A stretch of 64,000 nt of DNA from DATAOG01 sp963840925 (GTDB taxonomy: Bacteria > Pseudomonadota > Alphaproteobacteria > Geminicoccales > Geminicoccaceae). Below the pieces are notes generated by a model. That model saw nothing but the letters and a program-made list of their open reading frames with translations, was not told the origin of the DNA and made no database searches. The stretch covers positions 147,388 to 211,387 of the forward strand of contig CAWJAY010000055.1 in assembly GCA_963840925.1 (NCBI GenBank), in the 5' to 3' direction. Of the stretch, positions 1 through 9,515 are shown one piece after another (position 1 is the stretch's first letter; every line of letters starts with the position of its first letter). Position numbers and translations under genes: made by a program.

Positions 1-155
1 AGCGCGCGCGCGAGCTTGCGGAAATGGCCGATCTCGCCCTCGAACAGCGGGATCTCGACGCCGTCATAGCCGACCGCCTTGAGCTTGCCGAGCAGCGGCA
101 GGTGCGCGTCCGTGACGTGGGTCGTCCAGAGCAGCAGATTGAACCCCGTCTTCAT
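1..155 (-). CDS. Sugar phosphate isomerase/epimerase, N-terminal part
   Basis: Only the first 51 codons lie in the window; the rest runs off the left edge. The start is the ATG whose complement is at 153-155. The peptide opens MKTGFNLLLWTTHV and continues with LKAVGYDGVEIPLFEG. That is the first beta strand and first helix/strand of the TIM-barrel AP-endonuclease-2-like family, which includes tagatose/psicose 3-epimerases and hydroxypyruvate isomerase-like proteins. Which sugar it handles cannot be told from this fragment. Confidence 0.7.
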   Translation of the reverse strand, partial: MKTGFNLLLWTTHVTDAHLPLLGKLKAVGYDGVEIPLFEGEIGHFRKLARA

Positions 156-354
156 GGTCCCTCGCACCGACAGCTTGCCCCCGGCCAGCGTCGTCGCAGG
201 CGCGCAGCCGCCTGCGACCGATCGCGGTTCCCGTTGCGGTTAGCGCATTCCAGGCGCGTCTGACAAGGCGTCCGGCCTCGACGAGGCGCCGGGCGGTCTC
301 AGAACCTCGATCATCAGCCTGAAGGCGGGGACCTGTGCCCGGGACCGGGCCGGC

Positions 355-726
355 TCAGTGGATATGGTCGGTCTTGAGCCCGATGTAGGCGCCATCGCGG
401 AGCTCATCGAACACCTCGGTGATCTGGGGATGCTCGATCGGATCGCCGAACTCGTCGATGATCAGGTTCTGCTCGGAGACGTAGGCGACGTAATAGGCCT
501 CGGCGTTCTCGGCCAGCAGGTGATAGAACGGCTGGTCCTTGCGCGGCCGGATCTCTTCCGGGATCGCTTCGTACCACTCCTCGGTGTTGGCGAACTCGGG
601 ATCGACGTCGAAGATCACGCCGCGGAATGGAAACAGCCGGTGCTTGACCACCTGGCCGATCGCGAACTTGGCCACCCGCTCCGTCATCATCGCCATACGC
701 TCAGTCGTCGCCACACGCTGGATCAT
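355..726 (-). CDS. hspQ: Heat shock protein HspQ
   Basis: A 123-residue protein of the HspQ/YccV family, which binds hemimethylated DNA and in enterobacteria acts as a Lon protease specificity factor. The core runs from about residue 20 (KFAIGQVVKHRLFPFRGV) through DVDPEFANTEEWYEAIP and QPFYHLLAEN to AYVSEQNLI, the order seen in the family. An AAGGAG Shine-Dalgarno lies 8 bases before the ATG at 726, so this start is preferred over the in-frame ATGs at 696, 690 and 687. Those would give the more usual length of about 110. No operon partner is close. Confidence 0.9.
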   Translation of the reverse strand: MIQRVATTERMAMMTERVAKFAIGQVVKHRLFPFRGVIFDVDPEFANTEEWYEAIPEEIRPRKDQPFYHLLAENAEAYYVAYVSEQNLIIDEFGDPIEHPQITEVFDELRDGAYIGLKTDHIH

Positions 727-813
727 GGCAGCCGCTCCTTTGCACGATCCTAATGTAGGCGGTCCCCCAGGGCGGCGCCAGCGCGGCCGCCGGCGCCCGG
801 GCCTTGGCGGGCC

Positions 814-1212
814 TCAGGGCTCGGAATAGACCTCATCAAGTGGCTGGCCGAGCACACCCCCGCCCCAGGCGCCGAGCCCGCAGCCCAGCGCCACGGCCGG
901 CGCGGTGCCGGCGAGCGCGGCGCCGCCGGTCGCAAGGCCGCCGCCGAGGCTCAGCGCGGTCGCGGCCATCGAGCCGGTCAGGCAGCCGATTGCGGCGCCG
1001 GCGACCGCATGCCGATGGCGGTAGAGGACGACGCCGCCGACCACGATCGCCTGGCGCGCCCGCTCGAGCAGGCGCTGCTCAGCGGCCCGCACCGCGCCCA
1101 AGCCGTCCTGCAGCGAGTCCGACCAGGCGGCTTGCGCCGGTCCGGCCCCCAGCACCAGCGTCAGGACCGCGAGCGGCCCCAGTCCGCGCAGCCATTGCCA
1201 TCCACGTTGCAT
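814..1212 (-). CDS. Hypothetical exported or membrane protein, glycine zipper-like
   Basis: I do not recognise a named family. The 132-residue product starts MQRGWQWLRG, has a hydrophobic signal stretch ending GAGPAQA^AW, then a short charged helix (residues 30-55). After that come two Gly/Ala-rich hydrophobic stretches (about 60-85 and 88-125) like glycine-zipper outer-membrane or surface proteins. A GGAGGGG element sits just before the ATG at 1212; a GTG four codons upstream is an alternative. It stands alone between hspQ and the DUF4114 gene. Confidence 0.6.
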   Translation of the reverse strand: MQRGWQWLRGLGPLAVLTLVLGAGPAQAAWSDSLQDGLGAVRAAEQRLLERARQAIVVGGVVLYRHRHAVAGAAIGCLTGSMAATALSLGGGLATGGAALAGTAPAVALGCGLGAWGGGVLGQPLDEVYSEP

Positions 1213-1535
1213 CGACCCCTCCACCCTGGCTTTGCCCTATCTAGGTCGAACCGGCGGGCGGCCCAAGCCCGACGCGCGCCGGTTGGCGCTTGCGCCAGGC
1301 TTGCGCGACACTTCGCCGCCGATTGCCGGGTTGCGAGATCGGTCCCGGATGCGCTCGGCGCTGCCTCCGATGCGCAAGGGCTTGCCGGCTTCACCGCAGG
1401 GGTGCAAATTCGACGCTCAGCCACCGGCATCCGGGGGTGTCGGTTGATGTCTGCTAACCGCTGTGGGCCGGGATTGGCGGCCTGCGTTTCGGCCGCTGAT
1501 CAAAGGCTGCGACAGCTCAGCAGGGGAGAGCGACG
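1213..1535. other. Intergenic region without recognisable gene
   Basis: About 320 bases separate two divergent genes. The open frames here have no family resemblance and look like GC-rich chance frames. The region should hold the promoters of the hypothetical protein (minus) and the DUF4114 protein (plus). The only clear signal is the AGGGGAG Shine-Dalgarno just before 1536. Confidence 0.5.
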
Positions 1536-2924
1536 ATGGCGGTTTTGCCGGATTTCGGGGCGGCGCGGTTCGAACCGGGGGCCCCGATCGACAACCCGTT
1601 CTTCCCGCTCGTGCCGGGGACGATCCTCAGCTACGGCGGGACGGACGTAGACGAGGAGACCGGCGAGGTCATCGCCGAGCGCAACGACTTCCACGTCACC
1701 TTCGAGACCAAGGAGATACTGGGCGTCACCACGACGGTGGTGCGCGACACGGAATACGTGAACGGCGTTTTGGTCGAGGATACCGTGGATTGGCACGCGC
1801 AGGACGCCGACGGCAACGTCTGGTACCTCGGCGAGCTGACCTACGCATTCGAGTACGACGAGGACGGCAACTACGTCGAGACTTCCACTGACGGCTCGTG
1901 GGAGGCTGGGGTCGACGGAGCGCAGGCAGGCCACATCATGCGTGCGGAGCCGGGCTTCGGTGTCGGCTACTTCCAGGAGTTCGCGCCAGGCGTGGCGGAG
2001 GACGAGGCGATCGTCGTCGGCGTCGACGAGGAGGTCTCGATTGGCCTCGGCGAGTTCGATGGCGTGCTCCAGACGCTCGACACGACGGCGCTCGAACCGG
2101 ACGCGGCGGAGTACAAGTACTACGCGCCCGGCGTCGGCGTGGTGCTCACGGAGTCCCTCGACGAGGTAGGCGAGGTGGAGTTTGCGGCCGAGCTTCAGGG
2201 GGTGCGCACGGTCGGCGATGCCGACAACGGCGATCCCCTCGGGTTGGGCGATCTGGTCGAGGTGCCGGGCGACGGGGAGCCGGAACTCGAGGACTTCCAG
2301 GGCGACGGCTCCGAGCTGTTCGTCACCTTTCTTTCCAAGATGGCGACCCTCGACAACGCGATTGGCGCCTACACGATCGACCAGAGCACCGGCGAGCTTG
2401 GCGAGGGGCGCATTCTGTTCCCGGCGACCGGCGATCTCGGGGCAGGCGAGACGATCGCAGTGGAGGTCGCCGAGGGCGAGGCTCTTGGTCTGTTCCTGGT
2501 GCCCAACGGCGGCGATCTCGGCCTCGACCTGTCGGAGTTCGAGGACGGGGGCTTGTTCTTCACCGACTTTCTTACCGGCGAGGCCGCGACGATTGATGAT
2601 CTTCAGGCGCCACTGGTGACCGACGACGCGGGCACCGTGCTGCCTGTCCCGAGCTTTCACGCCCTCGACGGCAACTCCGAGGATGGCTTCAACTTCCTCA
2701 ACCTGGCGGCTGGGGTCCAAGCCGTGGAGCTGGAGCCAAGCGCGCTTGCCGAGAACGGGGCGGCGGGCGGCGAGGTCGAGGTCCTCGGCTTCGAGGACGT
2801 GCTGACCACCGACCCCGGCCACGACGGCGATTTCAACGATGCCGTGGTCGCGGTCAGCGATGCGCCGCTCGCGACCGAGGTCGTCGACAGCCTGCTCGGC
2901 GAGCTCGGCTCATTCATCGCGTGA
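1536..2924 (+). CDS. DUF4114 domain-containing acidic secreted protein
   Basis: A 462-residue, very acidic protein. Residues 20-230 form an uncharacterised beta-rich domain beginning NPFFPLVPGTILSY. Residues about 255-455 contain the DUF4114 region, with the late signature GFEDVLTT...DGDFNDAVVAV (acidic Asp-Phe-Asn-Asp loop, probably calcium binding). There is no N-terminal signal peptide, and the C terminus is short and hydrophobic (LLGELGSFIA). Type I secretion is therefore an inference from similar alphaproteobacterial proteins; no glycine-rich RTX nonapeptides and no ABC exporter are visible nearby. A strong Shine-Dalgarno (AGGGGAG) precedes the ATG. Confidence 0.75.
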   Translation: MAVLPDFGAARFEPGAPIDNPFFPLVPGTILSYGGTDVDEETGEVIAERNDFHVTFETKEILGVTTTVVRDTEYVNGVLVEDTVDWHAQDADGNVWYLGELTYAFEYDEDGNYVETSTDGSWEAGVDGAQAGHIMRAEPGFGVGYFQEFAPGVAEDEAIVVGVDEEVSIGLGEFDGVLQTLDTTALEPDAAEYKYYAPGVGVVLTESLDEVGEVEFAAELQGVRTVGDADNGDPLGLGDLVEVPGDGEPELEDFQGDGSELFVTFLSKMATLDNAIGAYTIDQSTGELGEGRILFPATGDLGAGETIAVEVAEGEALGLFLVPNGGDLGLDLSEFEDGGLFFTDFLTGEAATIDDLQAPLVTDDAGTVLPVPSFHALDGNSEDGFNFLNLAAGVQAVELEPSALAENGAAGGEVEVLGFEDVLTTDPGHDGDFNDAVVAVSDAPLATEVVDSLLGELGSFIA

Positions 2925-3323
2925 TCTGGTTGGCGGGCGGCGGCCGCTGCCGGCGATGCGGCGGCCGCCTAGTCCGCAGGTGAATATCAGGCCACTTATT
3001 CGAGACGAGCTGATCGATCTCTGGGACGACAGTCGGATCGAAGCGGGTGCGCGCTGACGGAAGGAGATCCGGATCTAGTTGGCCGCCGGCTTGGGGCCGA
3101 GCACCGCGACGCTCTTGAGAAGGCTACCGGAGGCGCGACAGGCCGCGGCTCCTCCGCATTCATGTGCGAATCGAGGGACGCCCTCGGGGATCGCGACCAA
3201 TTTCGCCTCGGCAATGTGCACGCGCTCGAAGCCGACACCGTCATCTCGGGCGTCACATGACGCCGAGCACGATCGGGCCGATCCAGTGTCATGACACCAG
3301 ATACCGAGGAAGGCATAGCGCCC
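2925..3323. other. Intergenic region with possible gene remnants
   Basis: About 400 bases without a convincing complete gene. A short plus frame (2980-3057) reads NIRPLIRDELIDLW and stops after 26 codons; it resembles the first strand and helix of an N-acetyltransferase but has no continuation. A minus frame (3075-3250) reads LVAIPEGVPRFAHE and ends in a normal stop, but no upstream body is visible. Both may be remnants or chance. Confidence 0.3.
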
Positions 3324-3773
3324 ATGCGCAGGCTTAGCGGATTGGCCATCGTCGGCTTGCTCGGTTTGACGCTGCCGGCCGCCGCCGAGGACGTCCGCCA
3401 GGCGATCGAGCAGAGCAATGCCCGCTTCGTCGAGGCCTACAAGGCCGGCGACGCCGCCGCGATCGCCGCCCTTTACAGCGAAGACGCCAAGATGCTGCCG
3501 CCGGAAGCGACCGAGGTCGCCGGTCGCCAGGCGATCCAGACGCTTTGGCAGAGCTGGCTCGACAGCGGGCTCAAGGACCTCACCCTCGAGGCGGTCGATG
3601 TCGAGGCGAGCGGCGATCTCGCCTACGAGATCGGCAACTTCACCATCCAGGCGCCGGCCGCGAACAACACGATGGCGACCGCCACCGGCAACTATCTGGT
3701 GGTCTGGAAGCGCGCCGAGGGCGGCGACTGGCAGCTGCACGTCGACACCTGGAACGACGCCCCCGCCAAGTAG
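3324..3773 (+). CDS. SnoaL-like/DUF4440 (NTF2-fold) exported protein
   Basis: A 149-residue protein with a signal peptide (MRRLSGLAIVGLL, cleavage near LPAAAE) and a single NTF2-like fold. The landmarks are FVEAYKAGDAAAIAALYSED near residue 40, the central ATEVAGRQAIQTLW segment and the final strand WQLHVDTWND. The family (SgcJ/EcaC type) covers small cone-shaped pockets with many ligands, so no substrate can be named. GAGGAAGG lies about 11 bases before this ATG. An upstream in-frame ATG at 3291 would only lengthen the leader. Confidence 0.8.
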   Translation: MRRLSGLAIVGLLGLTLPAAAEDVRQAIEQSNARFVEAYKAGDAAAIAALYSEDAKMLPPEATEVAGRQAIQTLWQSWLDSGLKDLTLEAVDVEASGDLAYEIGNFTIQAPAANNTMATATGNYLVVWKRAEGGDWQLHVDTWNDAPAK

Positions 3774-3792
3774 CGCATCGCCGGCGAGGTGA

Positions 3793-4107
3793 TCAGCGCG
3801 CCTTGATCCCCTGCCAGACCGGGCGGAAATCGTAGGTCGGATAAAACTCGGTCTCGAAGGCGCCCCAGGCGTTCTGTTCGATCGCGAGGTTGACCGCGCG
3901 CAGCTGGTCAGCCGGGAGCTTCAAGGTCACGACCTGGCCGATGCCCATCATCACGTACCAGGACACGACCTCGACGCCCTCGGGCGGAAACTTCTTCCAA
4001 AAGCCGGTTTGCTCCAGCTTCTGATTGATCTCGGCGAGGTTCAGGCTCTGCCGGTGCTTGAGGAAAATGGTCAGCAGCATCTCGCCGGCGGCAGCGGTCT
4101 CGGCCAT
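3793..4107 (-). CDS. Small conserved protein of unknown function
   Basis: A 104-residue soluble protein with no membrane segment. It has a ferredoxin-like rhythm of strands (MLLTIFLKHRQ, VEVVSWYVMMGIG, QVVTLKLPA) and two helices, suggesting a dimeric alpha-beta barrel or DUF3303-like fold. Similar short proteins occur in alphaproteobacteria without assigned role. It lies 23 bases downstream of the flavin reductase gene on the same strand, so the two are probably co-transcribed. Confidence 0.6.
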   Translation of the reverse strand: MAETAAAGEMLLTIFLKHRQSLNLAEINQKLEQTGFWKKFPPEGVEVVSWYVMMGIGQVVTLKLPADQLRAVNLAIEQNAWGAFETEFYPTYDFRPVWQGIKAR

Positions 4108-4130
4108 GGCATCGCCCCCCGCGCCGGTGA

Positions 4131-4691
4131 TCAGGCCCGGGCCACGCGCCGGGTCCAGTCGGCCAGCGCCTGCAGCTGCTTGCCGATGATCTCGCGGGTC
4201 GGCGGATCGGCGAGCCGGCCCTGGTCGTCGAACATCTTCGGAGCGTTGGCGATCATGACTTCGGGCGTGTTCAGGATCAGCGCGTTCAGGAACACGAAGC
4301 ACTGGCGCAGGTGGTATTGGGCGCGCGCGCTGCCGAGCCGGCCGGGGCTCGCGCCCATGATCGCGATCGGCTTGTCCTGGAACGGCTGATCGGGCGGCCG
4401 CGAGGCCCAGTCGATCGCGTTCTTGAGCACGCCCGGGATCGAGTAGTTGTACTCGGGCGTGACGATCAGCAGCGCGTCCGCGGCCCGGATCTTGTCCCGC
4501 AGCTCCTGGACCGGCGGCGGGAAACCTTTTTGCTTGACGTCTTCGTTGTAAGGCTCGATCGGGGCGATGTCGAAGGTCTCGATGGTCATGCCGGCCGGCG
4601 CCAGCTCGACCGCCGCCCGCAGCGCCATCCTGTTGTACGAGCCCTGGCGCAGGCTGCCGGCGAAGCCCAACACTCGAAGCTGATCGGCCAC
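4131..4691 (-). CDS. NADPH-dependent FMN reductase (ChrR/azoreductase type)
   Basis: A 186-residue flavodoxin-fold reductase. The FMN phosphate loop GFAGSLRQGSYNR is near residue 10, followed by the PEYNYSIPGVLKNA motif near residue 78 and the GASPGRLGSARAQ loop near 113, all diagnostic of the chromate/quinone reductase family. The start is a GTG (complement at 4689-4691) preceded by GGGAGAG; no ATG fits the conserved N terminus. It likely transfers two electrons from NAD(P)H via FMN to quinones or xenobiotics. A small unknown gene follows. Confidence 0.88.
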   Translation of the reverse strand: MADQLRVLGFAGSLRQGSYNRMALRAAVELAPAGMTIETFDIAPIEPYNEDVKQKGFPPPVQELRDKIRAADALLIVTPEYNYSIPGVLKNAIDWASRPPDQPFQDKPIAIMGASPGRLGSARAQYHLRQCFVFLNALILNTPEVMIANAPKMFDDQGRLADPPTREIIGKQLQALADWTRRVARA

Positions 4692-4758
4692 GTGCTCTCC
4701 CCCCGCTCTCGATTGACCAGCTTGTGATATGCCACGGACGCCTGATAAGCCAAGCCGC

Positions 4759-5937
4759 ATGACGACGCTTGCTGAGGCACTTCCGGCCGGGCCGGGCTTC
4801 GGGATCTACGTCCACTGGCCGTTCTGCCGGGCGAAATGCCCCTATTGCGACTTCAACAGCCACGTCGCACCCGCGGTCGACGACGCCCGCTGGACGCGCG
4901 CGCTGGTCGCCGAGATCGACCGCCAGGCCGACGAGCTCGGCCCGCGCACGCTGGCCGCGATCTTCTTCGGCGGCGGCACGCCCTCGTTGATGGCGCCCGC
5001 GACCGTCGCCGCGGTGATCGAGCGCGCGACCGCCCGCTTCGCGCCGGCCCCCGACCTCGAGATCACGCTCGAGGCCAACCCGACCTCGGTCGACGCCTCC
5101 CGTCTGGCCGGATTTCGCGCCGCCGGGGTCAACCGCGTCTCGCTCGGCGTCCAGGCGCTTGACGATGATGCGCTGCGCCGGCTCGGGCGCGAGCACAGCG
5201 CCGCCGAGGCGCTCGCCGCGGTCGACCTCGCCGCCCGCCTCTTTTCCCGATTTTCGTTCGATCTGATCTATGGCCGCCCGGATCAGACGGTCGCCGGCTG
5301 GCAGGCCGAGCTCGACCGCGCGCTCGAGCACGCCGACGGCCATCTCAGCGTCTACCAGCTGACGATCGAGCCCGGGACCCCGTTCCACCTCCGGCACCGG
5401 ACCGGGCAGCTCGCGATGCCCGACGACGAGCTGCAGGCGGATTTCTACGAGGTGACCCAGGCGCGGCTGGAGGCGGCCGGTCTGCCCGCCTACGAAATCT
5501 CCAACCACGCCCGCCCGGGCCAGCAATGCCGGCACAACCTGATCTACTGGCGCTCGGGCGAATGGGCGGGGATCGGCCCCGGCGCCCACGGCCGGCTCAA
5601 TCTTGCCGGCGCCCGGACCGCGACCGAGGCCTGGCGCCTGCCCAAGATCTGGCTCGAGCGGGCCGAGGCGGGCTCGGGCGAGCGGGCCCGCACCCCGCTT
5701 GGCCTCGAGGAGCAGGTCGAGGAGCTGCTGGTCATGGGCCTGCGGCTTGCCGAGGGCATCGAGCTTGCCCGCCTCGAGCAGGTCGCGGGCCGGCCGCTCG
5801 CTCAGGTGCTCGACGCCCGCGCGCGCGCGCGCCTGGTCGAGGACGGCTGGCTCACGCTGCCGCCGGGCCGTCTTGCCGCCACCGCCGCCGGCCGGCAGCG
5901 CCTCAACGCGGTCCTCGGCCCCCTGCTTGAGGTGTGA
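4759..5937 (+). CDS. hemW: Radical SAM heme chaperone HemW
   Basis: A 392-residue protein with the radical SAM cluster motif CRAKCPYCDF near residue 23. It has the HemN/HemW landmarks FFGGGTPSL, ITLEANPTSVD, NRVSLGVQALDD, the region around IYGRPDQT, and a C-terminal HemN-like domain. The length and absence of the extra N-terminal Cys fit HemW (heme trafficking) rather than coproporphyrinogen dehydrogenase HemN. The chosen ATG at 4759 begins MTTLAEALP; an ATG ten codons upstream is possible. Divergent from the FMN reductase gene. Confidence 0.92.
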   Translation: MTTLAEALPAGPGFGIYVHWPFCRAKCPYCDFNSHVAPAVDDARWTRALVAEIDRQADELGPRTLAAIFFGGGTPSLMAPATVAAVIERATARFAPAPDLEITLEANPTSVDASRLAGFRAAGVNRVSLGVQALDDDALRRLGREHSAAEALAAVDLAARLFSRFSFDLIYGRPDQTVAGWQAELDRALEHADGHLSVYQLTIEPGTPFHLRHRTGQLAMPDDELQADFYEVTQARLEAAGLPAYEISNHARPGQQCRHNLIYWRSGEWAGIGPGAHGRLNLAGARTATEAWRLPKIWLERAEAGSGERARTPLGLEEQVEELLVMGLRLAEGIELARLEQVAGRPLAQVLDARARARLVEDGWLTLPPGRLAATAAGRQRLNAVLGPLLEV

Positions 5938-6037
5938 AGCCGGTCACTAGCGCGCGCCGCGTTCTCCCCTATTGTCCCCCTCTACATCCGTGGTTTTATC
6001 GGCTGGCGAACGCATTGGGGTCAGGGGCACCAAGGGA

Positions 6038-8342
6038 ATGGCTGCGATTGAGCAACCCGCTGTTGGCGCGGCGGAAGCGGTCGTCGATGAGCTTCCGGCC
6101 GAGCGCCCGCCGCGCAACATCGTCCTGTTGTCTGACGGCACTGGCAACAGTGCCGCCAAACTGAACAAGACCAACGTCTGGACGCTCTATCAGGCGCTCG
6201 ATCTCGGTCGCGACGACCAGATCGCGTATTACGACGACGGCGTCGGGACGGCCGGCTTCCGGCCGCTCCGGCTGCTCGGCGGCGCGTTCGGCTGGGGCCT
6301 GTCGCGCAACGTCCGCCAGCTCTACCGGTTCCTCTGCCGGCACTATCGCGCAGGCGATCAGGTCTACATCTTCGGTTTCAGCCGCGGCGCCTTCACCGCG
6401 CGCACGCTCGCAGGTTTGATCGCGAGGTGCGGCGTGCTCGACTGCAGCAAGGCGGTTCCGGCGGGCCGCGGCCGGACCATGCAGCTGAACACCCGCGAGG
6501 GATTGAACGCCGGGGTCAGGCTCGCCTACCGCAGCTATCGCCGCCAGTACCAGGCGCTGGTCGCGACCGCCTTCCGCCGGCTGTGGGACCTGTGGTCCCC
6601 GGTCCCGGAGACCAAAGACTTCCACGCTCAGTACGGTCTGGCCGGCTCGAACCAGGTCAGGTTCATCGGCGTCTGGGACACCGTCGATGCCGTGGGCCTT
6701 CCGGTCGACGAGCTGTCGACGATGATCGACCGCATCTTCTACCCGCACCGCTTCCCCGATCAGAAGCTGTCGCCTCAGGTCGATCGCGCCTGCCACGCGA
6801 TCGCGATCGACGACGAGCGCCACACCTTCCAACCGGTGCTGTGGAACGAGGCGGGCTCGGACAACCCCGAGCGCATCAAGCAGGTCTGGTTTGCCGGCAT
6901 GCACTCGAACGTCGGCGGCGGCTACCCGGACGACGACCTGGCGTTCGTCTCGCTGCGATGGATGATCGGCGAGGTTCAATACGATCCGAACCGCGGCGAC
7001 GGGCTGCGCTTCGATCCAGACAGTCTTGGCGCCATCGACCATCGGGTGCAGCCGCTCGGCAGGATGCACGAACTCGCGGCGTGGCCTTGGCGTCTATTAC
7101 CGCTACAACCCCCGGCACGTCGCAACCCTGTGCGACGACCGCGACAACGACGTCCGGATCGCGCTGCCCAAGATTCACCAGGCGGTGTTCACGCGGATCG
7201 CGGAGAACACCGCCGGCTACGCGCCGGCCGGCCTGCCGACCGCCTACCGGGTGGTCGACGACGGCGGCGGTGTCTCCGACCCGAACCCGGCCAGGTACGA
7301 GTCGGCGGACCAGCGCCGGGAGCGCGCGCGCCTGCTCGATCGCGCCCAGCACCACGTCTTCTGGCGGCGCGTCCTCTACTATCTGTTCGTGCTGGTGACG
7401 GTCGCGCTGTTCCTGCTGCCCTACTACCGGCCGGCGATCCCGGGCGCCGAGCCGGACGGCTGGCTGGAGGAGTCGCTCGGTGGGCTGCTCGGCTGGCTGC
7501 CGGCGCTGCTGCCGGGCTTCCTCAGCGCCTCGGCCCGCTGGTGGACCGAAGCTTGGACCCAGTCGGCGCCCTGGTTCCTCGGGCTCGCGGCGATCTATGG
7601 CTTTCTGCTCTGGCACAGCCGGCGGGTCGACGCCAACGCCCACCGCCTGAGCGAGATCGGCTGGTGGCACGTCAAGCGCTGCCCGCAGCCCAAGCCGCCG
7701 ACCCCGCCCGTCCGCTTGTTCGAGAGGCTGGCCGCGCGCCTGCGCGACTTCGGTTGGTTGAAAGGCCTGCGCCGGTTTTGGATCACATGGCTGATCCCGG
7801 GCCTGACGCTGGCGGCGGTCGCCGGCATCATCCTGGGCGCGATCTACCGGGTCGCGGTTTACGATCGCACCGTTGGCGACGGCATCTGCGACCACTGGTT
7901 GCGTGCGCACCCGGAACAAGTTCCACCCGAGGGCAGTCGCGAGATCACGGTCGATCCGAACGTCCCCTGCGTAGATACCGGGATGCGGTTGGCGGCGGGC
8001 CAGGCCTACCGGGTCCGTGTGCGGACAGAGGGCTGGAAAGACGCCAGCCTGGATGCCGACCTGCGCGGGCTCTCGCACTTCAGCGACCGCCTGATGCTGA
8101 CCCCGGTGATCCCGGCGCGCCGGCAGCTGAGCTTGCCGTGGTTCACGCTGGTCGCGGAGATCGGCCGCGATTCGGGCCATGCGCTCCCGTTCACCCGCGA
8201 GAGCTTCGTCTTCACGCCGTCGCGCGACGGCCGCCTCTTCCTCTACGTCAATGATGCGATCGACAGCTTCGGCGAGCAATGGGACACGTACTATCAAAAT
8301 AATCTCGGCTCCGCGACTGTCACGGTGACTCCCATAGATTAA
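6038..8342 (+). CDS. DUF2235 alpha/beta-hydrolase membrane protein (one frameshift)
   Basis: The N-terminal DUF2235 domain (residues about 25-360) has LSDGTGNS near residue 32, the nucleophile elbow GFSRGAF with Ser115, and the late MHSNVGGGYPDDD histidine region. DUF2235 occurs in fungal hypothetical proteins and type VI phospholipase effectors. The C-terminal half has three hydrophobic segments (VLYYLFVLVTVALF, WFLGLAAIYGFLL, ITWLIPGLTLAAV) and a beta-rich end. The frame breaks near 7071: 'cacgaactcgcgg' has one extra A compared with a reading that gives MHDSRRGLGVYYRY across the join. Whether this is a sequencing error or a real mutation cannot be decided here. The EEP-family gene follows 17 bases downstream. 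Confidence 0.8.
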
Positions 8343-8359
8343 TACTGGAGAGAATTGCG

Positions 8360-9490
8360 ATGCCCCGTTATTACCCGATCCGTTTCTGGCGCGACCGGGA
8401 CGCCAGGGAGCGCACGCTGGAGCGGCTGCTGGCCTTGCGCGCCCAGTTGCGGGCCGAGATCGGCCCGCACAAGACGCCGGATTCGCTGCTGCTCGCGACC
8501 TGGAACATCCGCGACTTCGATTCCAACGAGTTCGGCCAGGGGCCGCGCCTGGACGAAAGCTTCCATTACCTGGCCGAGATCGTCGCCGCGTTCGATCTGG
8601 TGGCGCTCCAGGAGGTCAACCGCGATCTGGCCGCGCTCGAGCGGCTGATCCACCTGCTCGGTCCCGACTGGCGCTACATCGTGACCGACACGACCGAAGG
8701 CAGCGGCGGCAACGAGGAGCGGATCGCGTTCGTGTTCGACCGCCGCCGGGTCAGCTTCCGCAACGTCGCGGGCGAGATCGTGCTGCCCGAGGGGCAGAAG
8801 ACCGTGGGCCGGCGGGCCGCCCGGACCGGTGCCTTGGCGGACGACGACGTGCTCCAGTTCGCGCGCACGCCGTTCATGGTCGCGTTCCAGGCCGGCTGGT
8901 TCAAATTCAACCTGTGCGCTGTCCACATCTACTTCGGCGCCAACTCGGGCGCCAAGCTGCAGCGGCGGGTCCGCGAGATCCAAAAGCTCGCCGCGTTCTT
9001 CGCCAGGCGCCAGGCGCGCGAGACCGAGGACTATATCCTGCTCGGCGACTTCAACATCGTGAGCCCCGAGCATCAGACCATGCAGGCGCTGGAAGCCGAA
9101 GGCTTCGTGGTGCCCGAGAACCTGAAGCGCGAGCGCAGCAATCTGAAGGGCGACAAGCACTACGACCAGATCGCGCTCAAAGTCAGCGAGAAGCGGCTGG
9201 AGATCGGCGCCTCGGGCGTGTTCCGCTACGGCAAGTCGGTCTTTCGCGACCACGACGACGACTTCGCCGCTTACTTCGACAAGATGCCCCCCGACCAGCG
9301 CGACGTTCACGATGCCGGCCGGCGCAGGGGCGAGCGGCGGACGCCCGCCGAGCAGCGCGAGTACTACCTCGAGGAATGGCGGACCTGGCAGATCTCCGAC
9401 CACCTGCCGATGTGGGTGCAGCTCAAGGTCGACTTCACCGACGCCTATCTCAGCAGCCTCAAGCCGGGCGAGACGCCGCTCTCGGATTGA
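8360..9490 (+). CDS. Endonuclease/exonuclease/phosphatase-family protein
   Basis: A 376-residue single-domain protein with the EEP catalytic landmarks in order: ATWNIRDFD (metal/phosphate Asn) near residue 46, ALQEVN (metal Glu) near 82, GDFNIVSP (Asp-x-Asn) near 232 and SDHLPMW (catalytic His) near 345. No signal peptide or membrane segment is seen. The fold cleaves phosphodiester or phosphomonoester bonds in DNA, RNA, lipids or inositol phosphates; the substrate is unknown. Its tight spacing after the DUF2235 gene suggests an operon and perhaps related substrates. Confidence 0.85.
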   Translation: MPRYYPIRFWRDRDARERTLERLLALRAQLRAEIGPHKTPDSLLLATWNIRDFDSNEFGQGPRLDESFHYLAEIVAAFDLVALQEVNRDLAALERLIHLLGPDWRYIVTDTTEGSGGNEERIAFVFDRRRVSFRNVAGEIVLPEGQKTVGRRAARTGALADDDVLQFARTPFMVAFQAGWFKFNLCAVHIYFGANSGAKLQRRVREIQKLAAFFARRQARETEDYILLGDFNIVSPEHQTMQALEAEGFVVPENLKRERSNLKGDKHYDQIALKVSEKRLEIGASGVFRYGKSVFRDHDDDFAAYFDKMPPDQRDVHDAGRRRGERRTPAEQREYYLEEWRTWQISDHLPMWVQLKVDFTDAYLSSLKPGETPLSD

Positions 9491-9515
9491 GCCGTCCTCG
9501 AGCGCAGCCGCTGGT

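Noticed and set aside
1566..1582. ggttcgaaccg resembling a tRNA T-arm
   Set aside because: It lies within the DUF4114 coding sequence and no acceptor, D-arm or anticodon arm can be drawn around it.
3075..3290. Minus-strand frame ending LLKSVAVLGPKPAAN as a gene
   Set aside because: It has no recognisable body, and upstream it runs only into the antisense of the SnoaL-like gene; at most a remnant.
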